A stretch of 64,000 nt of DNA, from the NCBI RefSeq assembly GCF_001439815.1, contig NZ_JYLM01000005.1, forward strand, positions 124,001 through 188,000, given 5' to 3'. The stretch's first letter is position 1. Every line of letters begins with the position of its first letter. The position numbers were made by a program, and so were the translations under genes. The DNA is from Pseudomonas orientalis (GTDB lineage: Bacteria; Pseudomonadota; Gammaproteobacteria; Pseudomonadales; Pseudomonadaceae). The notes below the pieces were generated by a model. That model saw only the letters and a program-made list of their open reading frames with translations. It did no database searches and was not told the DNA's origin. Below are positions 28,003-38,472 of this stretch, in pieces.

Positions 28003-29697
28003 TCAGGAAGGCACCGCAGCACTTGCCACGCTGAGCAGGCCCAGGCGCGATGCGCGGTTGACGGCACTCGTCACCGCCTTGAGGGACGCCAGCAGGATAC
28101 TGCCGTCGCGGGCGGCACCAAACAGCAACTGGTTGTTCACACGGATCTCCACGTAGGCCAGCGCTTCGGCCTGGGCACCGTCACGGGTGGCGTGCTCATG
28201 GTAATCGGCGATGTCAAAGTGGACGCCGCGCTGAGCGAATGCGTCGACCAGCGCCGCGAGTGGGCCGTTGCCTTCGCCGCTCAGTTCGATGTCCCTCGCG
28301 CCGCCTGTCAGTGTGCCTTCCAGATAAGTCACGTTGCCTTCGCTGACCAACTTGGGCTGCAACAAGGTGTAAGGGTTGCCCTGATCCAGGTAGTACCGGG
28401 TAAAGCAGGCCAGGATCATCTCGCCGCTGACTTCCTGGCCGGAAGCGTCAGCTTCCTGCTGGACCAGGCTACTGAATTCCATCTGCAACCGGCGTGGCAT
28501 GACGATGCCATGTTGTTCCAGCAGATACGCCACGCCGCCTTTGCCCGACTGGCTGTTGACACGAATCACCGCCTCATAGCTGCGCCCCATGTCGGCCGGG
28601 TCGATGGGCAGGTACGGCACTTCCCAACGTCCGTCGGGATTGGCCTGACGGGCCGCGAAACCTTTTTTTATCGCGTCCTGGTGCGAACCCGAGAACGCCG
28701 TGAACACCAGCTCTCCGGCGTAGGGATGGCGCGGATGTGTAGGCAATTGGTTGCAGAACTCGACTTCGCGCTGCACGTGGATGATGTCGGAGAAATCCAG
28801 TTGCGGATCGATGCCACTGGTGTAGAGGTTCATTGCCAGCGTCAGGATATCCACATTGCCGGTGCGCTCACCGTTGCCGAACAAGGTGCCCTCGACACGC
28901 TCGGCGCCGGCCAGGCAAGCCTGCTCGGCCGTCGCCACCCCGGTACCGCGATCGTTATGCGGGTGAACACTGATGACCACGCTGTCGCGTCGGCTGAAAT
29001 GCCGGCAAAACCACTCGATCTGGTCGGCGAAGACATTGGCCGTGGAGACTTCCACCGTGGTCGGCAGATTCAGGATCATTTTGTTCGACGGGGTCGGCCC
29101 GAAGGCATCCGTCACCGCTTCGCAAACCTCCAGCGCGAAGTCCAGTTCGGTAAAGCAGAAGGTTTCGGGAGAGTACTGGAACGTCCACTGCGTACCTGGA
29201 TTATTGTCCATGTGACGCTTGATCTCACGCGTCGCCTGGGTGGCGATGTCAATGCAGCCGGCGCGGTCGACGCCGAACACCACTTCGCGAAACACCGGCG
29301 CGGTGGCGTTGTATACGTGCACGATCGCTCGCGGGGCGCCCTTCAAGGCTTCAAAGGTACGCTCGATCAAATGACTGCGCGCCTGCGTCATTACCTGAAT
29401 CGTCACATCGTCGGGAATCGCGCCGCTGTCGATCAGTTCACGCACGTAATCGAAATCGGTCTGGGACGCGGCGGGAAACCCCACCTCGATTTCCTTGAAA
29501 CCCACCTTGACCAGCAGATCGAAGAAGCGACGCTTGCGCTCGGCATTCATGGGTTCGATCAACGCCTGGTTGCCATCACGCATATCGACACTGCACCAGG
29601 TCGGCGCCGCAGCCTGCACGACACTGGGCCATTGGCGGTCCGGCAGATCCACGGTGGTGAAATGGCGGTATTTGCTGGAAGGGTCCTTGAGCATCAT
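28003..29697 (-). CDS. leuA: 2-isopropylmalate synthase, accessory paralogue
   Basis: 564 residues from the ATG at 29697, preceded by AAGGAG at 29710-29705 with 7-base spacing; 49 upstream in-frame codons are excluded. It makes 2-isopropylmalate from 2-oxoisovalerate and acetyl-CoA, the first step to leucine. The TIM-barrel motif [13 protein letters not shown], the metal histidines in HPHNDRGTG and the LeuA dimerisation/regulatory domain (about 430-550) are all present. It differs in many positions from the housekeeping Pseudomonas LeuA as I remember it. With araC and the efflux genes it seems part of the accessory block, perhaps as a feedback-insensitive or precursor-supplying copy. Confidence 0.88.
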   Translation of the reverse strand: MMLKDPSSKYRHFTTVDLPDRQWPSVVQAAAPTWCSVDMRDGNQALIEPMNAERKRRFFDLLVKVGFKEIEVGFPAASQTDFDYVRELIDSGAIPDDVTIQVMTQARSHLIERTFEALKGAPRAIVHVYNATAPVFREVVFGVDRAGCIDIATQATREIKRHMDNNPGTQWTFQYSPETFCFTELDFALEVCEAVTDAFGPTPSNKMILNLPTTVEVSTANVFADQIEWFCRHFSRRDSVVISVHPHNDRGTGVATAEQACLAGAERVEGTLFGNGERTGNVDILTLAMNLYTSGIDPQLDFSDIIHVQREVEFCNQLPTHPRHPYAGELVFTAFSGSHQDAIKKGFAARQANPDGRWEVPYLPIDPADMGRSYEAVIRVNSQSGKGGVAYLLEQHGIVMPRRLQMEFSSLVQQEADASGQEVSGEMILACFTRYYLDQGNPYTLLQPKLVSEGNVTYLEGTLTGGARDIELSGEGNGPLAALVDAFAQRGVHFDIADYHEHATRDGAQAEALAYVEIRVNNQLLFGAARDGSILLASLKAVTSAVNRASRLGLLSVASAAVPS

Positions 29698-30002
29698 GTG
29701 GCTTCTCCTTTTTAGAACTGATCGTCGGTTGCCGGGACAGCCTGGCTGAACGCATTCGACATTGGATCCAATACTAAATAAAGACAGCTTGGCATGAATT
29801 GCGTATTTGGGTCGACGACATGAAAAAAATACATAAAAATCCAATATTCCTAAGAATATTGGTGGATGCTTTCAACATAGTTATTTCAAGAGCAATAAAA
29901 TTTGACGAGTATCGAGTGCAGGCGGAGAAAAGGAATGTGTATCGTGCGAGATGAATCGATCACGGCGCACTGCGTGTCGATTTGAGATGCCGAATGGCAG
30001 GC
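29698..30002. promoter_or_regulatory. leuA upstream region with two palindromes
   Basis: AT-rich, about 300 bp. It contains a perfect inverted repeat with 9-base arms CCAATATTC/GAATATTGG around CTAA (29841-29862) and the 12-base palindrome ATTGGATCCAAT (29761-29772). Either may be an operator for the AraC protein or another regulator. No leucine-rich leader peptide was recognised. Confidence 0.5.
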
Positions 30003-30043
30003 AAAAAAAAACCCGGAAATCCTCACTTGCGTGGGCCTTCCGG
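30003..30043 (-). terminator. Terminator downstream of tRNA-Lys
   Basis: Stem CCGGAA/TTCCGG with an inner CAC/GTG helix, followed on the minus strand by a run of nine T. Confidence 0.75.
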
Positions 30044-30063
30044 ATTTTCTAAACCGCCAAAAA

Positions 30064-30139
30064 TGGTGGGTCGTGTGGGATTCGAACCTACGACCAATTG
30101 GTTAAAAGCCAACTGCTCTACCAACTGAGCTAACGACCC
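30064..30139 (-). tRNA. tRNA-Lys (anticodon UUU)
   Basis: 76 bases including the encoded CCA. Acceptor GGGTCGT/ACGACCC, D-arm AGCTCAGTTGGTAGAGC, anticodon loop CTTTTAA within GTTGG/CCAAT, T-arm with GGTTCGAATCC. In P. aeruginosa the tRNA-Lys at this location (PA0976.1) is a known island integration site, and here it borders the accessory block. Confidence 0.97.
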
Positions 30140-30272
30140 GCTGTGTGGTGGCGCGTATAATACTGATTTCTAAGGATTATTCAACACCTTATTTGAAATA
30201 AATCAGAAAAAACGCATTGGCATCAAAAAACGGTCGGTTTGGGCGCCGTTCAGAACTGTTCGAACCGCCGTA

Positions 30273-30920
30273 TCAGCGACCCGGCTCGTCATTCCACAGG
30301 TACTTGTGCAGCTGCAACTGCAGGCGCACCGGCAGGTTATCCGCCACTACCCAGTCCGCCAGATCGCGCGCGTTGAGGTCGTGATGACTCGGGGAGAACA
30401 GCACCTCCCCTGCTCGCCGTTCAAGGCCATACTGGATCAGCTTGGAAGTCGCCCAGTCATAATCGTCGCGGGAGCAAATGACGAACTTGACCTGATCGTT
30501 GGCCGTCAGCAAGTCCATGTTCTCGTAGCGATTGCGGTGGGCTTCCTTGGAATCGGGGGTCTTGAGGTCGACCACTCGGCTCACACGTGGGTCTACCGCA
30601 GAGATGTCCAAGGCGCCGCTGGTTTCCAGCGAGACCTCGTAACCGGCATCACACAGCTGCTTGAGCAAGGGGATGGCATTGGGTTGCGCCAATGGCTCAC
30701 CGCCTGTCACGCAGACGTAGCGCGGCCGGTAGCCGGCAACCTGCTCCAGGATGTCGTCGAGGGTGCGCACGGTGCCGCCGCTGAAGGCGTAGGCGCTGTC
30801 GCAGTATTGGCAACGCAATGGACAGCCGGTCAGCCGTACGAATACGGTGGGCAGGCCGGCAGTGCGCGTTTCACCCTGCAACGAGTAAAAGACTTCGGTA
30901 ATACGTAATGTGTCTTGCAT
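30273..30920 (-). CDS. queE: 7-carboxy-7-deazaguanine synthase
   Basis: 215 residues from the ATG at 30920 (MQDTLRITEVFYSLQGE); a GTG three codons upstream is the alternative. It is a radical-SAM enzyme of queuosine synthesis that makes CDG from carboxytetrahydropterin. The cluster motif CPLRCQYC is in place, with the GGEPLAQ strand near residue 80. In PAO1 queC lies between queE and tRNA-Lys; here the 133-bp gap holds no gene. Confidence 0.94.
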   Translation of the reverse strand: MQDTLRITEVFYSLQGETRTAGLPTVFVRLTGCPLRCQYCDSAYAFSGGTVRTLDDILEQVAGYRPRYVCVTGGEPLAQPNAIPLLKQLCDAGYEVSLETSGALDISAVDPRVSRVVDLKTPDSKEAHRNRYENMDLLTANDQVKFVICSRDDYDWATSKLIQYGLERRAGEVLFSPSHHDLNARDLADWVVADNLPVRLQLQLHKYLWNDEPGR

Positions 30921-31036
30921 AGTCGCCACGGGCGTAACAGCTAAACAGGCTGTCCGCCTCCGTCAGGCACTTCAGGGGATTGCGCCAACGCGTCAACCCC
31001 GGGAAGCGTGTTTCATAAAAGGGCGTGGATTCTAAC

Positions 31037-31063
31037 GAAAAAACCCGCGCCAGGCGCGGGTTT
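31037..31063 (-). terminator. Terminator of the tol-oprL-cpoB operon
   Basis: Stem AAACCCGCGCC/GGCGCGGGTTT with a one-base loop, followed on the minus strand by further T. Confidence 0.88.
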
Positions 31064-31084
31064 CTTCTAAACGGGCTGCATTGC

Positions 31085-31927
31085 CTACAAGCGTTGCAGA
31101 TCGCGCTGGGCCAACTGCGCAGCGGAGGTACCCGGATACTGGGCAACCACCTGCTGCAGAATGCCCTTGACCTTGTCGGTATGACCCAGGCGGCGTTCTA
31201 CGTCAGCCAGCTTGTACAGCGAGTCCGGCACCTTGGCATGCTTGGGATACAGCTGGCTGACCTTGGCAAACGCCTGGCCCGCCCCCTGCAAATCACCTTT
31301 TGCCAGGTTGACTTCACCCAACCAGTACTGGGCATTGCCCGCGTACTGGCTGTTCGGGTATTTGCGCAGGAATGCGGTAAAGGCCTGGCTGGCCTTATCG
31401 AAGTCCTTGGCCTTGATCAGGTCGAAGGCTGCATCGTAATACAGTTTTTCCTTCGCCGGATCGCCCGGTTCGCTGCTTGCGGCAGGGGCGACCGCTGCGG
31501 CCCCCGCTGCTGCGCCGCCGGCGGCGCCACCGATAGCGGCACTGGGCGCGCCACCGGCAGAAGAATTATCAGGAGTAGCGGCAGGTGCAACACCGGCTCC
31601 AATACGTCGATCAAGATCCTGGTAACGCTCCAGCCCTTCTTGCTTGAGCTGGTTCACTTGATTCTGCAGAACTTCAATGGCGCCCTGTTGCTGGGCCAAT
31701 TGATCCTGCATGCGTTGCAGCTGGTTGAACAGCTCGCCCTGTGCCGAGGGCGCGGCCGTAGCCGCCCCCCCAGCATAGGCGCCGTTCGTGCCATAACCTG
31801 CTGGCGGATAACTGCTGCCGCTATTGTTATAGCCAGAGTTGCTATCCGTTACAGGAACCGCAGCCCACACCGCAAGCGGTGCGAGGCTGAGAGCCAATAC
31901 AGTCAGAGCACGACGGCACGTTCGCAT
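31085..31927 (-). CDS. cpoB: Cell division coordinator CpoB (YbgF), Tol-Pal system
   Basis: 280 residues. A signal peptide (LTVLALSLAPLAVWA) is followed by a trimerising coiled coil (about 55-105), an alanine/glycine-rich linker and a C-terminal set of TPR repeats (from KEKLYYDAAFDLIKAKDFDKA). This periplasmic protein couples Tol-Pal constriction to peptidoglycan synthesis through PBP1B. Last gene of the Tol operon, 6 bp after oprL. Confidence 0.94.
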   Translation of the reverse strand: MRTCRRALTVLALSLAPLAVWAAVPVTDSNSGYNNSGSSYPPAGYGTNGAYAGGAATAAPSAQGELFNQLQRMQDQLAQQQGAIEVLQNQVNQLKQEGLERYQDLDRRIGAGVAPAATPDNSSAGGAPSAAIGGAAGGAAAGAAAVAPAASSEPGDPAKEKLYYDAAFDLIKAKDFDKASQAFTAFLRKYPNSQYAGNAQYWLGEVNLAKGDLQGAGQAFAKVSQLYPKHAKVPDSLYKLADVERRLGHTDKVKGILQQVVAQYPGTSAAQLAQRDLQRL

Positions 31928-31933
31928 GACGAA

Positions 31934-32434
31934 TTACTTACGCAGTTCGACGCGACGGTTCTGAGCCCACGACTGTTCGTCGTTGCCAGTTGCAACTGGA
32001 CGCTCTTTACCGTAGGAAACCAGTTCCAGTTGGCCTGGAGCAACACCTTGCAGTACCAGGTAGCGCTGAACGGCTTTCGCACGACGCTCGCCCAGAGCCA
32101 TGTTGTACTCACGAGTACCACGGGCGTCAGTGTTGCCTTCCAGAACAACGCGAGCGCCGTTAGCTTTCAGGTCCTTGGCGTGAACGTCCAGAGCGCGCAT
32201 GGCTTCTGGTTTCAGGTCCGAACTGTCGTATTCGAAGTAGAAAGTGGTGATAGCGCGCAGAGCAGCTTCTTCGCTCAGGGAGCCGTCAACCGCACCAGTG
32301 TTGGCGCCGTAACCAGCGTTTGGATCAACAGCTGCGCCTTCACCGGCATTGTCGCCGCCTTTAGAGGAGCAACCAACGGCTACGGACAGAGCCAGAGCCA
32401 GAGCAGCAAACTTACCAAACTTCAGCATTTCCAT
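31934..32434 (-). CDS. oprL: Peptidoglycan-associated lipoprotein
   Basis: 166 residues. The lipoprotein signal ends at SVAVG-C. An OmpA-like peptidoglycan-binding domain (about 60-166) has [19 protein letters not shown], including the conserved Asp and Arg that bind diaminopimelate. It anchors the outer membrane and is the partner of TolB. Confidence 0.96.
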   Translation of the reverse strand: MEMLKFGKFAALALALSVAVGCSSKGGDNAGEGAAVDPNAGYGANTGAVDGSLSEEAALRAITTFYFEYDSSDLKPEAMRALDVHAKDLKANGARVVLEGNTDARGTREYNMALGERRAKAVQRYLVLQGVAPGQLELVSYGKERPVATGNDEQSWAQNRRVELRK

Positions 32435-32489
32435 CGTGAAACTCCTAATGAACCCCAGTGTGTTAAGTACTTCTTTTTGTAGCGCCGCG

Positions 32490-33791
32490 TCAGTTCAGGT
32501 AAGGGGACCAGGATGGTTCTCTGACTTCGCCTTGTGCGGTAGGAAGCGGGAGCCTTACGCGTCCGTTGATGGACACGAGCATCAAGACTCCCCGGCCCTG
32601 CTGGCGGGTGGCGTAGATTACCATGGTGCCGTTGGGCGCAACAGTGGCTGACTCATCAAGGTTGGTATCTGTAAGGATTTTTACGGTTCCGCGCTGCAAA
32701 TCCTGGGCCGCAACCCGGAAATTAGTGAAACCATCCTGACGGTGAATCATGACCAACGTCTTTTCATCGGCCGAAAGCTTGGGGTTGGCGTTGTAGTTAC
32801 CAATAAAGGTCACGCGCTCCGCGCCGCCACCGCCTACGCTCGCCTTGTAGATTTGTGGCTTGCCGCCGCGATCGGAGGTGAAGTAGATGGTCGAGCCATC
32901 CTTGCCCCAGAACGGTTCGGTGTTGATGCCAGGACCACTGGTCACGCGAGTGAGCTGGCGCGAAGCCATGTTCATCACGTAGATGTCCGGGTTGCCGTCC
33001 TTGGACAGTACGAATGCCAGGCGCGAACCATCCGGCGACCAGGCTGGCGCACCGTTGAGGCCTTCGAAGTTGGTGATCTGCTCACGACGGCCAGTGTCGA
33101 TGTGCTGGACGAAGATACGCGGACGCTTCTGTTCGAACGATACATAGGCGATACGCTTGCCGTCCGGCGCAAAGCGCGGCGACAGGATCGGCTCACGCGA
33201 TTGCAGCAGAGTTACCGCGCGTGCACCGTCGTAGTCGGAGCGCTGCAGGGTATAGCGGGTGTTGTCTACGGAGAAACGCTCAGCGGTGACGTACAGCATG
33301 CGTGTGGAGAACGCACCCTTGATACCGGTGAGTTTTTCAAACGACTGGTCCGAAATGTAGTGGGCCATGTCACGCAGTTGTTCAGCGGTGCCGGAGACAT
33401 TGCCGGTCAGGACCTGCTGCTCGGTGGCCACGTTGAACAAGGTGTAGGTGATTTGCAGGCGACCGCCGGCAGGCGTGATGTTGCCGACCATCAGGTACTG
33501 CGCGCCCACCGCCTTCCAGTCACGGAACACGACTTCGCTGGCCTGGTTGGGCTGGCTGATCATGTTGCCTTTTGGAATCGGTGCGTAGTAGCCGGAGTTG
33601 CGCAGGTCGTCGCTGACGATCTGGGCCATGTCGTCCGGCAGCACGCTGCCGCCCTGCCAGCCGAACGGTACTACCGCGATCGGGGTGGCCCGATCGCTGC
33701 CGCTGGTAACCAGGATGTTCTTTTCATCCGCCGCCGCTATCCCTGCCATGCAGCAAATAACGACAAGCATTCCTCGAAGAAGGTTTCTCAC
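32490..33791 (-). CDS. tolB: Tol-Pal system periplasmic protein TolB
   Basis: 433 residues. The GTG start at 33791 overlaps the tolA stop (GTGA). Signal peptide ([14 protein letters not shown]), an N-terminal alpha/beta domain, then a six-bladed beta-propeller with [14 protein letters not shown] repeats. It binds OprL/Pal and TolA. Confidence 0.96.
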   Translation of the reverse strand: MRNLLRGMLVVICCMAGIAAADEKNILVTSGSDRATPIAVVPFGWQGGSVLPDDMAQIVSDDLRNSGYYAPIPKGNMISQPNQASEVVFRDWKAVGAQYLMVGNITPAGGRLQITYTLFNVATEQQVLTGNVSGTAEQLRDMAHYISDQSFEKLTGIKGAFSTRMLYVTAERFSVDNTRYTLQRSDYDGARAVTLLQSREPILSPRFAPDGKRIAYVSFEQKRPRIFVQHIDTGRREQITNFEGLNGAPAWSPDGSRLAFVLSKDGNPDIYVMNMASRQLTRVTSGPGINTEPFWGKDGSTIYFTSDRGGKPQIYKASVGGGGAERVTFIGNYNANPKLSADEKTLVMIHRQDGFTNFRVAAQDLQRGTVKILTDTNLDESATVAPNGTMVIYATRQQGRGVLMLVSINGRVRLPLPTAQGEVREPSWSPYLN

Positions 33792-34861
33792 AAGGCTAGA
33801 TCCTCAGGTGTGAATGTCATCTTGAATGAACGATAGGGAGCGAAGTCGCTTGGTTTCATTCCCTGCATCTCGGTCAACCGGCCAATATTCTTGACTGCGG
33901 CAACCGCCGAACTGTCGAACGAACCGTCACCACTGGACTTGGCCACGCTGACCGAAGTCACCGTGCCGTCCGGCAACATGCCGATCTGCAGCACTACTGT
34001 CATGCCTTTACGTGCCGAAGGTGGACGTGTCCAGCCTTCCGCTGCCCGCGCCCGGATCAGGTCATCGAAACTGCCCGCGACTTCATCGCCACGTTCATCG
34101 GCCAAGGCTTGCTGACGCTGCGGCGTGTCGGAAAGCAAATCTGCCAGGGCCTGGGCCTTTTTCTCTTCGGCGGATTTACGCGCTGCTTCCTGGGCCTTTT
34201 TCTTGGAGGCGTCGGCGGCAGCTTTCTTCTTCGCGTCGTCGGCGACTTTCTTCTTCGCCTCGTCTGCTTCAGCTTTTTTCTTGGCGTCTTCGGCGGCTTT
34301 CTTCTTCGCGTCTTCGACGATCTTTTTCTTGGCTTCCTCAGCGGCCTTTTTCTTGGCCTCTTCTTCGGCAGCTTTCTTGGCCTCTTCTTCAGATTTCTTC
34401 TTGGCTATATCAGCCAATTGTTTCTCTTCGGCCTTTTTGGCTTCGGCAGCTTTCTCGGACTTCTTGGCTTCATCAGCCTTTTTCGCCTCGTCGGCCTTCT
34501 TCGCTTCGTCAGCCTTTTTCGATTCCTCGGCCTTTTGAGCCGCCTCTTCTTTCTTTTGTTCCGCAGCAGCCTTCACCGCTTCCTGCTCGACCTTCTTCTG
34601 TTCCATCTGCTCGACTTCGGTCTGGCGCGCAGCCGACTTCTGGGCCTCACCCGCAATCTTCTGATTGGTCTGGGTGGTGGCCTGACTTTTCGATTTGAGC
34701 TGATACAGGGTCGCCTGCACGATCGGCTTGGCTGGCGGCAGGTCCGGGGTCATGGCAAAGCTGACGAACAGCATGCCGAACACCAGGATGTGCAGGGCAA
34801 TTGCCCACACGCCAGGCCAGAAGTAGCTTTCCGAGGCGGACGGCTCTCGCTGTTGCTGCAT
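33788..34861 (-). CDS. tolA: Tol-Pal inner-membrane protein TolA
   Basis: 357 residues. One N-terminal membrane helix ([20 protein letters not shown]) is followed by a long Ala/Lys/Glu-rich helix (about 60-240) with repeats of the type [13 protein letters not shown], and a C-terminal globular domain (about 270-357). It spans the periplasm between TolQ/R and TolB-Pal. Confidence 0.96.
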   Translation of the reverse strand: MQQQREPSASESYFWPGVWAIALHILVFGMLFVSFAMTPDLPPAKPIVQATLYQLKSKSQATTQTNQKIAGEAQKSAARQTEVEQMEQKKVEQEAVKAAAEQKKEEAAQKAEESKKADEAKKADEAKKADEAKKSEKAAEAKKAEEKQLADIAKKKSEEEAKKAAEEEAKKKAAEEAKKKIVEDAKKKAAEDAKKKAEADEAKKKVADDAKKKAAADASKKKAQEAARKSAEEKKAQALADLLSDTPQRQQALADERGDEVAGSFDDLIRARAAEGWTRPPSARKGMTVVLQIGMLPDGTVTSVSVAKSSGDGSFDSSAVAAVKNIGRLTEMQGMKPSDFAPYRSFKMTFTPEDLAL

Positions 34862-35322
34862 CAGGGCGCCTCGGTAATCAAGCCAACGTTACCGACGCCG
34901 GCCTTCTGCAGCCCGCCCATGGCGCCCATGACGGAGCCGTAGTCGACCGACTTGTCACCGCGAATGAACACCTGGGTGTGCTTGCCGCCTTCGTTGCCGG
35001 AGCGAATGATCTTGGTCACGGCATCCGTCATCGCCGGCAAGGTCAGCGCCTTGTCCTGCTGCTTCTGCGTGTCGACTTCGCTGCCAAGGTTCCAGTAGTA
35101 GGTCTTGTCAGCCTTGATCGAAATGGTCAGGACCTGAGTGTTGTTGTCCTGCGGCAAGGCTTCACTGGAAACCTTGGGCAGATCAACCTTCACGCCCTGG
35201 TTGAGCATCGGCGCGGTCACCATGAAGATCACCAGCAGCACCAGCATCACGTCGATGTAGGGCACTACGTTCATCTCGGCGACCGGCTTGCGCTTTTTGC
35301 GAGCTCGAGCGATTAAAGCCAT
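34861..35322 (-). CDS. tolR: Tol-Pal proton-channel protein TolR
   Basis: 153 residues with one membrane helix (VPYIDVMLVLLVIFMVTAPML) carrying the proton-path Asp, and a periplasmic ExbD/TolR domain. It shares one base with the tolA start. Confidence 0.96.
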   Translation of the reverse strand: MALIARARKKRKPVAEMNVVPYIDVMLVLLVIFMVTAPMLNQGVKVDLPKVSSEALPQDNNTQVLTISIKADKTYYWNLGSEVDTQKQQDKALTLPAMTDAVTKIIRSGNEGGKHTQVFIRGDKSVDYGSVMGAMGGLQKAGVGNVGLITEAP

Positions 35323-35336
35323 TGGGAATTACCTGC

Positions 35337-36032
35337 TTATTCTTCGCTGGTGTGCACTTTACGGTGCAGGATCGCCTGGAATTCATCGGCGAAGGTGTAG
35401 TAACGGCTGATCAAGGTTTCGCTGGTAGCGGCAAAACGGTTGTAGGCGATTACTGCGGGGATAGCGGCGAACAGGCCGATCGCGGTGGCGATCAGGGCTT
35501 CGGCAATGCCCGGGGCCACGGTGGCCAGGGTTGCCTGCTGAGCCTGGGCCAGACCACGGAAGGAGTTCATGATGCCCCAAACGGTACCGAACAGGCCGAT
35601 ATACGGGCTGACGGAACCGACGGTCGCCAGAAACGGCAGGCTTTGCTCCAGCTTCTCTTCTTCACGGGAGATGGCCACGCGCATGGCTCGGGCCACGCCT
35701 TCCATCACGGCTTCGGGGTCAACGCCCGGCTGCTGGCGCAGGCGCGAGAATTCCTTGAAACCGGCGCGGAAGATTTGCTCGACGCCCGAGTCCGGGTCCG
35801 GATTGCTGCCGGCCTGGCGATACAGCTTGGACAGGTCGATACCCGACCAGAAGCGCTCCTCGAAGCTCTCCAGGGCGCGTCGACCGGCACGCAGCAGGTT
35901 GCTGCGCTGAAAGATCATGACCCAAGAGGTAACCGATGCGGCTACCAGGGTCAGCATGACCAGTTGCACCACGACACTGGCATTACTGACCAGGCTCCAC
36001 ATCGAGGAATGGTCGACGACGGTAGGTTCCAC
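35337..36032 (-). CDS. tolQ: Tol-Pal proton-channel protein TolQ
   Basis: 231 residues, MotA/TolQ/ExbB family with three membrane helices (about 15-38, 130-155, 165-195; LFGTVWGIMNSFRGLA is the family motif). It forms the motor with TolR that energises TolA. It starts just before the ybgC stop in the operon. Confidence 0.96.
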   Translation of the reverse strand: MEPTVVDHSSMWSLVSNASVVVQLVMLTLVAASVTSWVMIFQRSNLLRAGRRALESFEERFWSGIDLSKLYRQAGSNPDPDSGVEQIFRAGFKEFSRLRQQPGVDPEAVMEGVARAMRVAISREEEKLEQSLPFLATVGSVSPYIGLFGTVWGIMNSFRGLAQAQQATLATVAPGIAEALIATAIGLFAAIPAVIAYNRFAATSETLISRYYTFADEFQAILHRKVHTSEE

Positions 36033-36033
36033 G

Positions 36034-36489
36034 CTAAATCTCCTGCTTTGATTGTTTACCCGCGCCGCTCACGGCAGCAAAGGCTGCACGTAGAGTTTCG
36101 GGAATGGCCCGAGGTTTCAAACTGTTGGTGCGTACACACGCCACCAGGAACTGCCCCTCACAGAGCAGCGTTGCATCCGTAGCCCGCCTGACCTGCTGCT
36201 TGAATCGCAGGCTGGCACGGTTCAATTCGATGACTTCAGCGCTGACCAGCAACTCATCGTCCAGTCGCGCCGGTGCGTGGTAACGCGCCTCGCTGGAATG
36301 CACGACGAATAACAGGTCCTCCCCTGCCAGCATGGATTGGGCAAAGCCCAGCTCCCGTAGCCGCTCGGTTCGAGCCCGTTCCATGAATTTCAGGTAATTG
36401 ACGTAATAAACGATGCCGCCGGCATCAGTGTCCTCGTAATAAACGCGACAGCGATGTGCGAACGACTGATCCCCGTTTTGCGCGCGCAT
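36034..36489 (-). CDS. ybgC: Tol-Pal-associated acyl-CoA thioesterase
   Basis: 151 residues, hot-dog fold with the 4-hydroxybenzoyl-CoA thioesterase signature [24 protein letters not shown] containing the catalytic Asp. It hydrolyses short-chain or malonyl acyl-CoA. First gene of the ybgC-tolQRAB-oprL-cpoB operon. Confidence 0.94.
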   Translation of the reverse strand: MRAQNGDQSFAHRCRVYYEDTDAGGIVYYVNYLKFMERARTERLRELGFAQSMLAGEDLLFVVHSSEARYHAPARLDDELLVSAEVIELNRASLRFKQQVRRATDATLLCEGQFLVACVRTNSLKPRAIPETLRAAFAAVSGAGKQSKQEI

Positions 36490-36631
36490 ACTCTAGTGCT
36501 TACTCCTCAGGTTGCCAATCCGGCTGGACAACTGTTTTTGCATTCCTGACACTTTCTTCAATGACAAATGACGACGCCAGACACTGGGACAGCACAAAGC
36601 TCGGATAAATCACCCCACATGGCAAATACCC

Positions 36632-36730
36632 TGTAGGAGCGAGCTTGCTCGCGAAGAACCTGAGGCCGCCGCGTATACCAGGCACACTGCGTTATCGTTG
36701 GCGTTTTTCGCGAGCAAGCTCGCTCCTACA
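36632..36730. repeat. REP pair (REPIN), family 2
   Basis: Units of a second family, TGTAGGAGCGAGCTTGCTCG+CGA, at 36632-36654 and inverted at 36708-36730. It lies 5 bp past the ruvB stop in the 246-bp ruvB-ybgC gap. Confidence 0.9.
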
Positions 36731-36735
36731 GTTTT

Positions 36736-37794
36736 TTAATCGTCTACCGCATCGAGGAATTCGTCTACCACGGGCATCTCTCCCAATCGTGACGGAATAT
36801 TTAGCCCGAAGTGCAGGTAGGCGTGGCGCGTCACCACCCTGCCCCGTGGCGTGCGCATGATATAGCCCTGCTGGATCAGGTACGGCTCCAGCACATCCTC
36901 GATGGTGTGACGCTCTTCGCTGATGGCAGCGGCGAGGCTGTCCACGCCCACCGGGCCGCCGTCGAACTTCTCGATCATGGTCAGCAGCAGGCGCCGGTCC
37001 TGGTGATCGAAGCCATGTTCGTCCACATCCAGCAGGTTCAAGGCCAGGTCCGCGACCGCCTTGGTGATATGCCCCTTGGCCCGCACCTCGGCAAAATCGC
37101 GCACACGGCGCAGCAAGCGGTTGGCGATCCGCGGTGTACCGCGGGCGCGCCGGGCGATTTCGAACGCGCCTTCCGGGTCCAGCGGCAAGCCGAGGATGCT
37201 CGCCGAACGGCTGACAATGGTGGCAAGGTCTGCCGTGCTATAGAACTCCAGACGTTGAACAATGCCGAAACGGTCTCGCAACGGGTTGGTCAGCATGCCC
37301 GCGCGGGTTGTGGCGCCCACCAGCGTGAACGGCGGCAGGTCGAGCTTGATCGAGCGGGCCGCCGGGCCTTCGCCGATCATGATGTCGAGCTGGAAGTCCT
37401 CCATAGCCGGGTACAGCACCTCTTCGACGATGGGCGACAGCCGGTGGATCTCGTCGATAAACAGGACGTCGTGAGGCTCCAGATTGGTCAGCAACGCCGC
37501 CAGGTCGCCGGGGCGCTCCAGCACCGGGCCGGAGGTGGATTTGATCGACACGCCCATTTCCTGGGCGATGATGTTGGCCAGGGTGGTCTTGCCCAGGCCC
37601 GGCGGGCCGAAGATCAGCGTGTGATCCAGCGACTCACTGCGCCCGCGCGCGGCCTGGATAAACAGCTCCATCTGCTCGCGCACGGTGGGCTGGCCGATGT
37701 AGTCGGCCAGGCTCAGGGGGCGGATGGCGCGGTCCTGGACTTCTTCACGGTCGCGCGGGCCGGTGGCCGCGATCAGACGATCAGCTTCTATCAC
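36736..37794 (-). CDS. ruvB: Holliday junction branch-migration ATPase RuvB
   Basis: 352 residues. GTG start at 37794, directly adjacent to the ruvA stop. AAA+ ATPase with Walker [10 protein letters not shown], Walker B FIDEIHRL, sensor GATTRAG and a C-terminal winged helix. The hexamer pumps DNA through the RuvA-bound junction. Confidence 0.96.
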   Translation of the reverse strand: MIEADRLIAATGPRDREEVQDRAIRPLSLADYIGQPTVREQMELFIQAARGRSESLDHTLIFGPPGLGKTTLANIIAQEMGVSIKSTSGPVLERPGDLAALLTNLEPHDVLFIDEIHRLSPIVEEVLYPAMEDFQLDIMIGEGPAARSIKLDLPPFTLVGATTRAGMLTNPLRDRFGIVQRLEFYSTADLATIVSRSASILGLPLDPEGAFEIARRARGTPRIANRLLRRVRDFAEVRAKGHITKAVADLALNLLDVDEHGFDHQDRRLLLTMIEKFDGGPVGVDSLAAAISEERHTIEDVLEPYLIQQGYIMRTPRGRVVTRHAYLHFGLNIPSRLGEMPVVDEFLDAVDD

Positions 37795-38406
37795 TTAAAT
37801 CATTCCCTTCAGGGCTCGGCGGATCATGTCTTCGCTGCTCAGGTTCTTGTCCTTGATGGCCGATACCGCCTTGCTGGCTTCCTGCGGCTTGTAGCCCAGG
37901 GAGATCAACGCACTGACCGCATCGCTTTCGGCACTGGCGACCTGGCCGGCCGGCATGTCCGGCTGGTTCGGCACCAGGGCGAACATGCTCGGCACCACTT
38001 CCCAGGCCTTGAAACGGTCCTTGAGTTCCACCAGCAGGCGCTCGGCGGTTTTCTTGCCCACACCCGGCACCTTGGTCAGGGCCGAGGTGTCCTGGGCTGA
38101 AACGGCACGCACCAGTTCGTCGACTTCCAGGCTCGACATCAGTGCCAGGGCCAGCTTGGGCCCGACGCCATTGAGCCGAATCAGCTCGCGGAAGAAGTCG
38201 CGGTCGCGCTTGCCGATGAAACCATAGAGCAGTTGCGCGTCTTCGCGCACCACTAAATGCGTGTGCAGAGTTATCGGCTCGCCGACCGACGGCAAGCGGT
38301 ACAAGGTGGTCATGGGCACTTCCAGCTCATAACCCAATCCATTCACATCCAGAATCAGGTGCGGCGGCTGTTTCTCAGCCAGGGTGCCGCGCAAGCGTCC
38401 AATCAC
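37795..38406 (-). CDS. ruvA: Holliday junction-binding protein RuvA
   Basis: 203 residues: N-terminal OB fold ([28 protein letters not shown]), tandem helix-hairpin-helix motifs ([12 protein letters not shown] and [12 protein letters not shown]) and a C-terminal RuvB-contact domain. The tetramer clamps the junction. Confidence 0.96.
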   Translation of the reverse strand: MIGRLRGTLAEKQPPHLILDVNGLGYELEVPMTTLYRLPSVGEPITLHTHLVVREDAQLLYGFIGKRDRDFFRELIRLNGVGPKLALALMSSLEVDELVRAVSAQDTSALTKVPGVGKKTAERLLVELKDRFKAWEVVPSMFALVPNQPDMPAGQVASAESDAVSALISLGYKPQEASKAVSAIKDKNLSSEDMIRRALKGMI

Positions 38407-38472
38407 GGTTCAGATCCTTAAAGCTTGGGGTCAGAGCAGGCCTGACCGGAAATAACGATTGCGCTGATGCTA

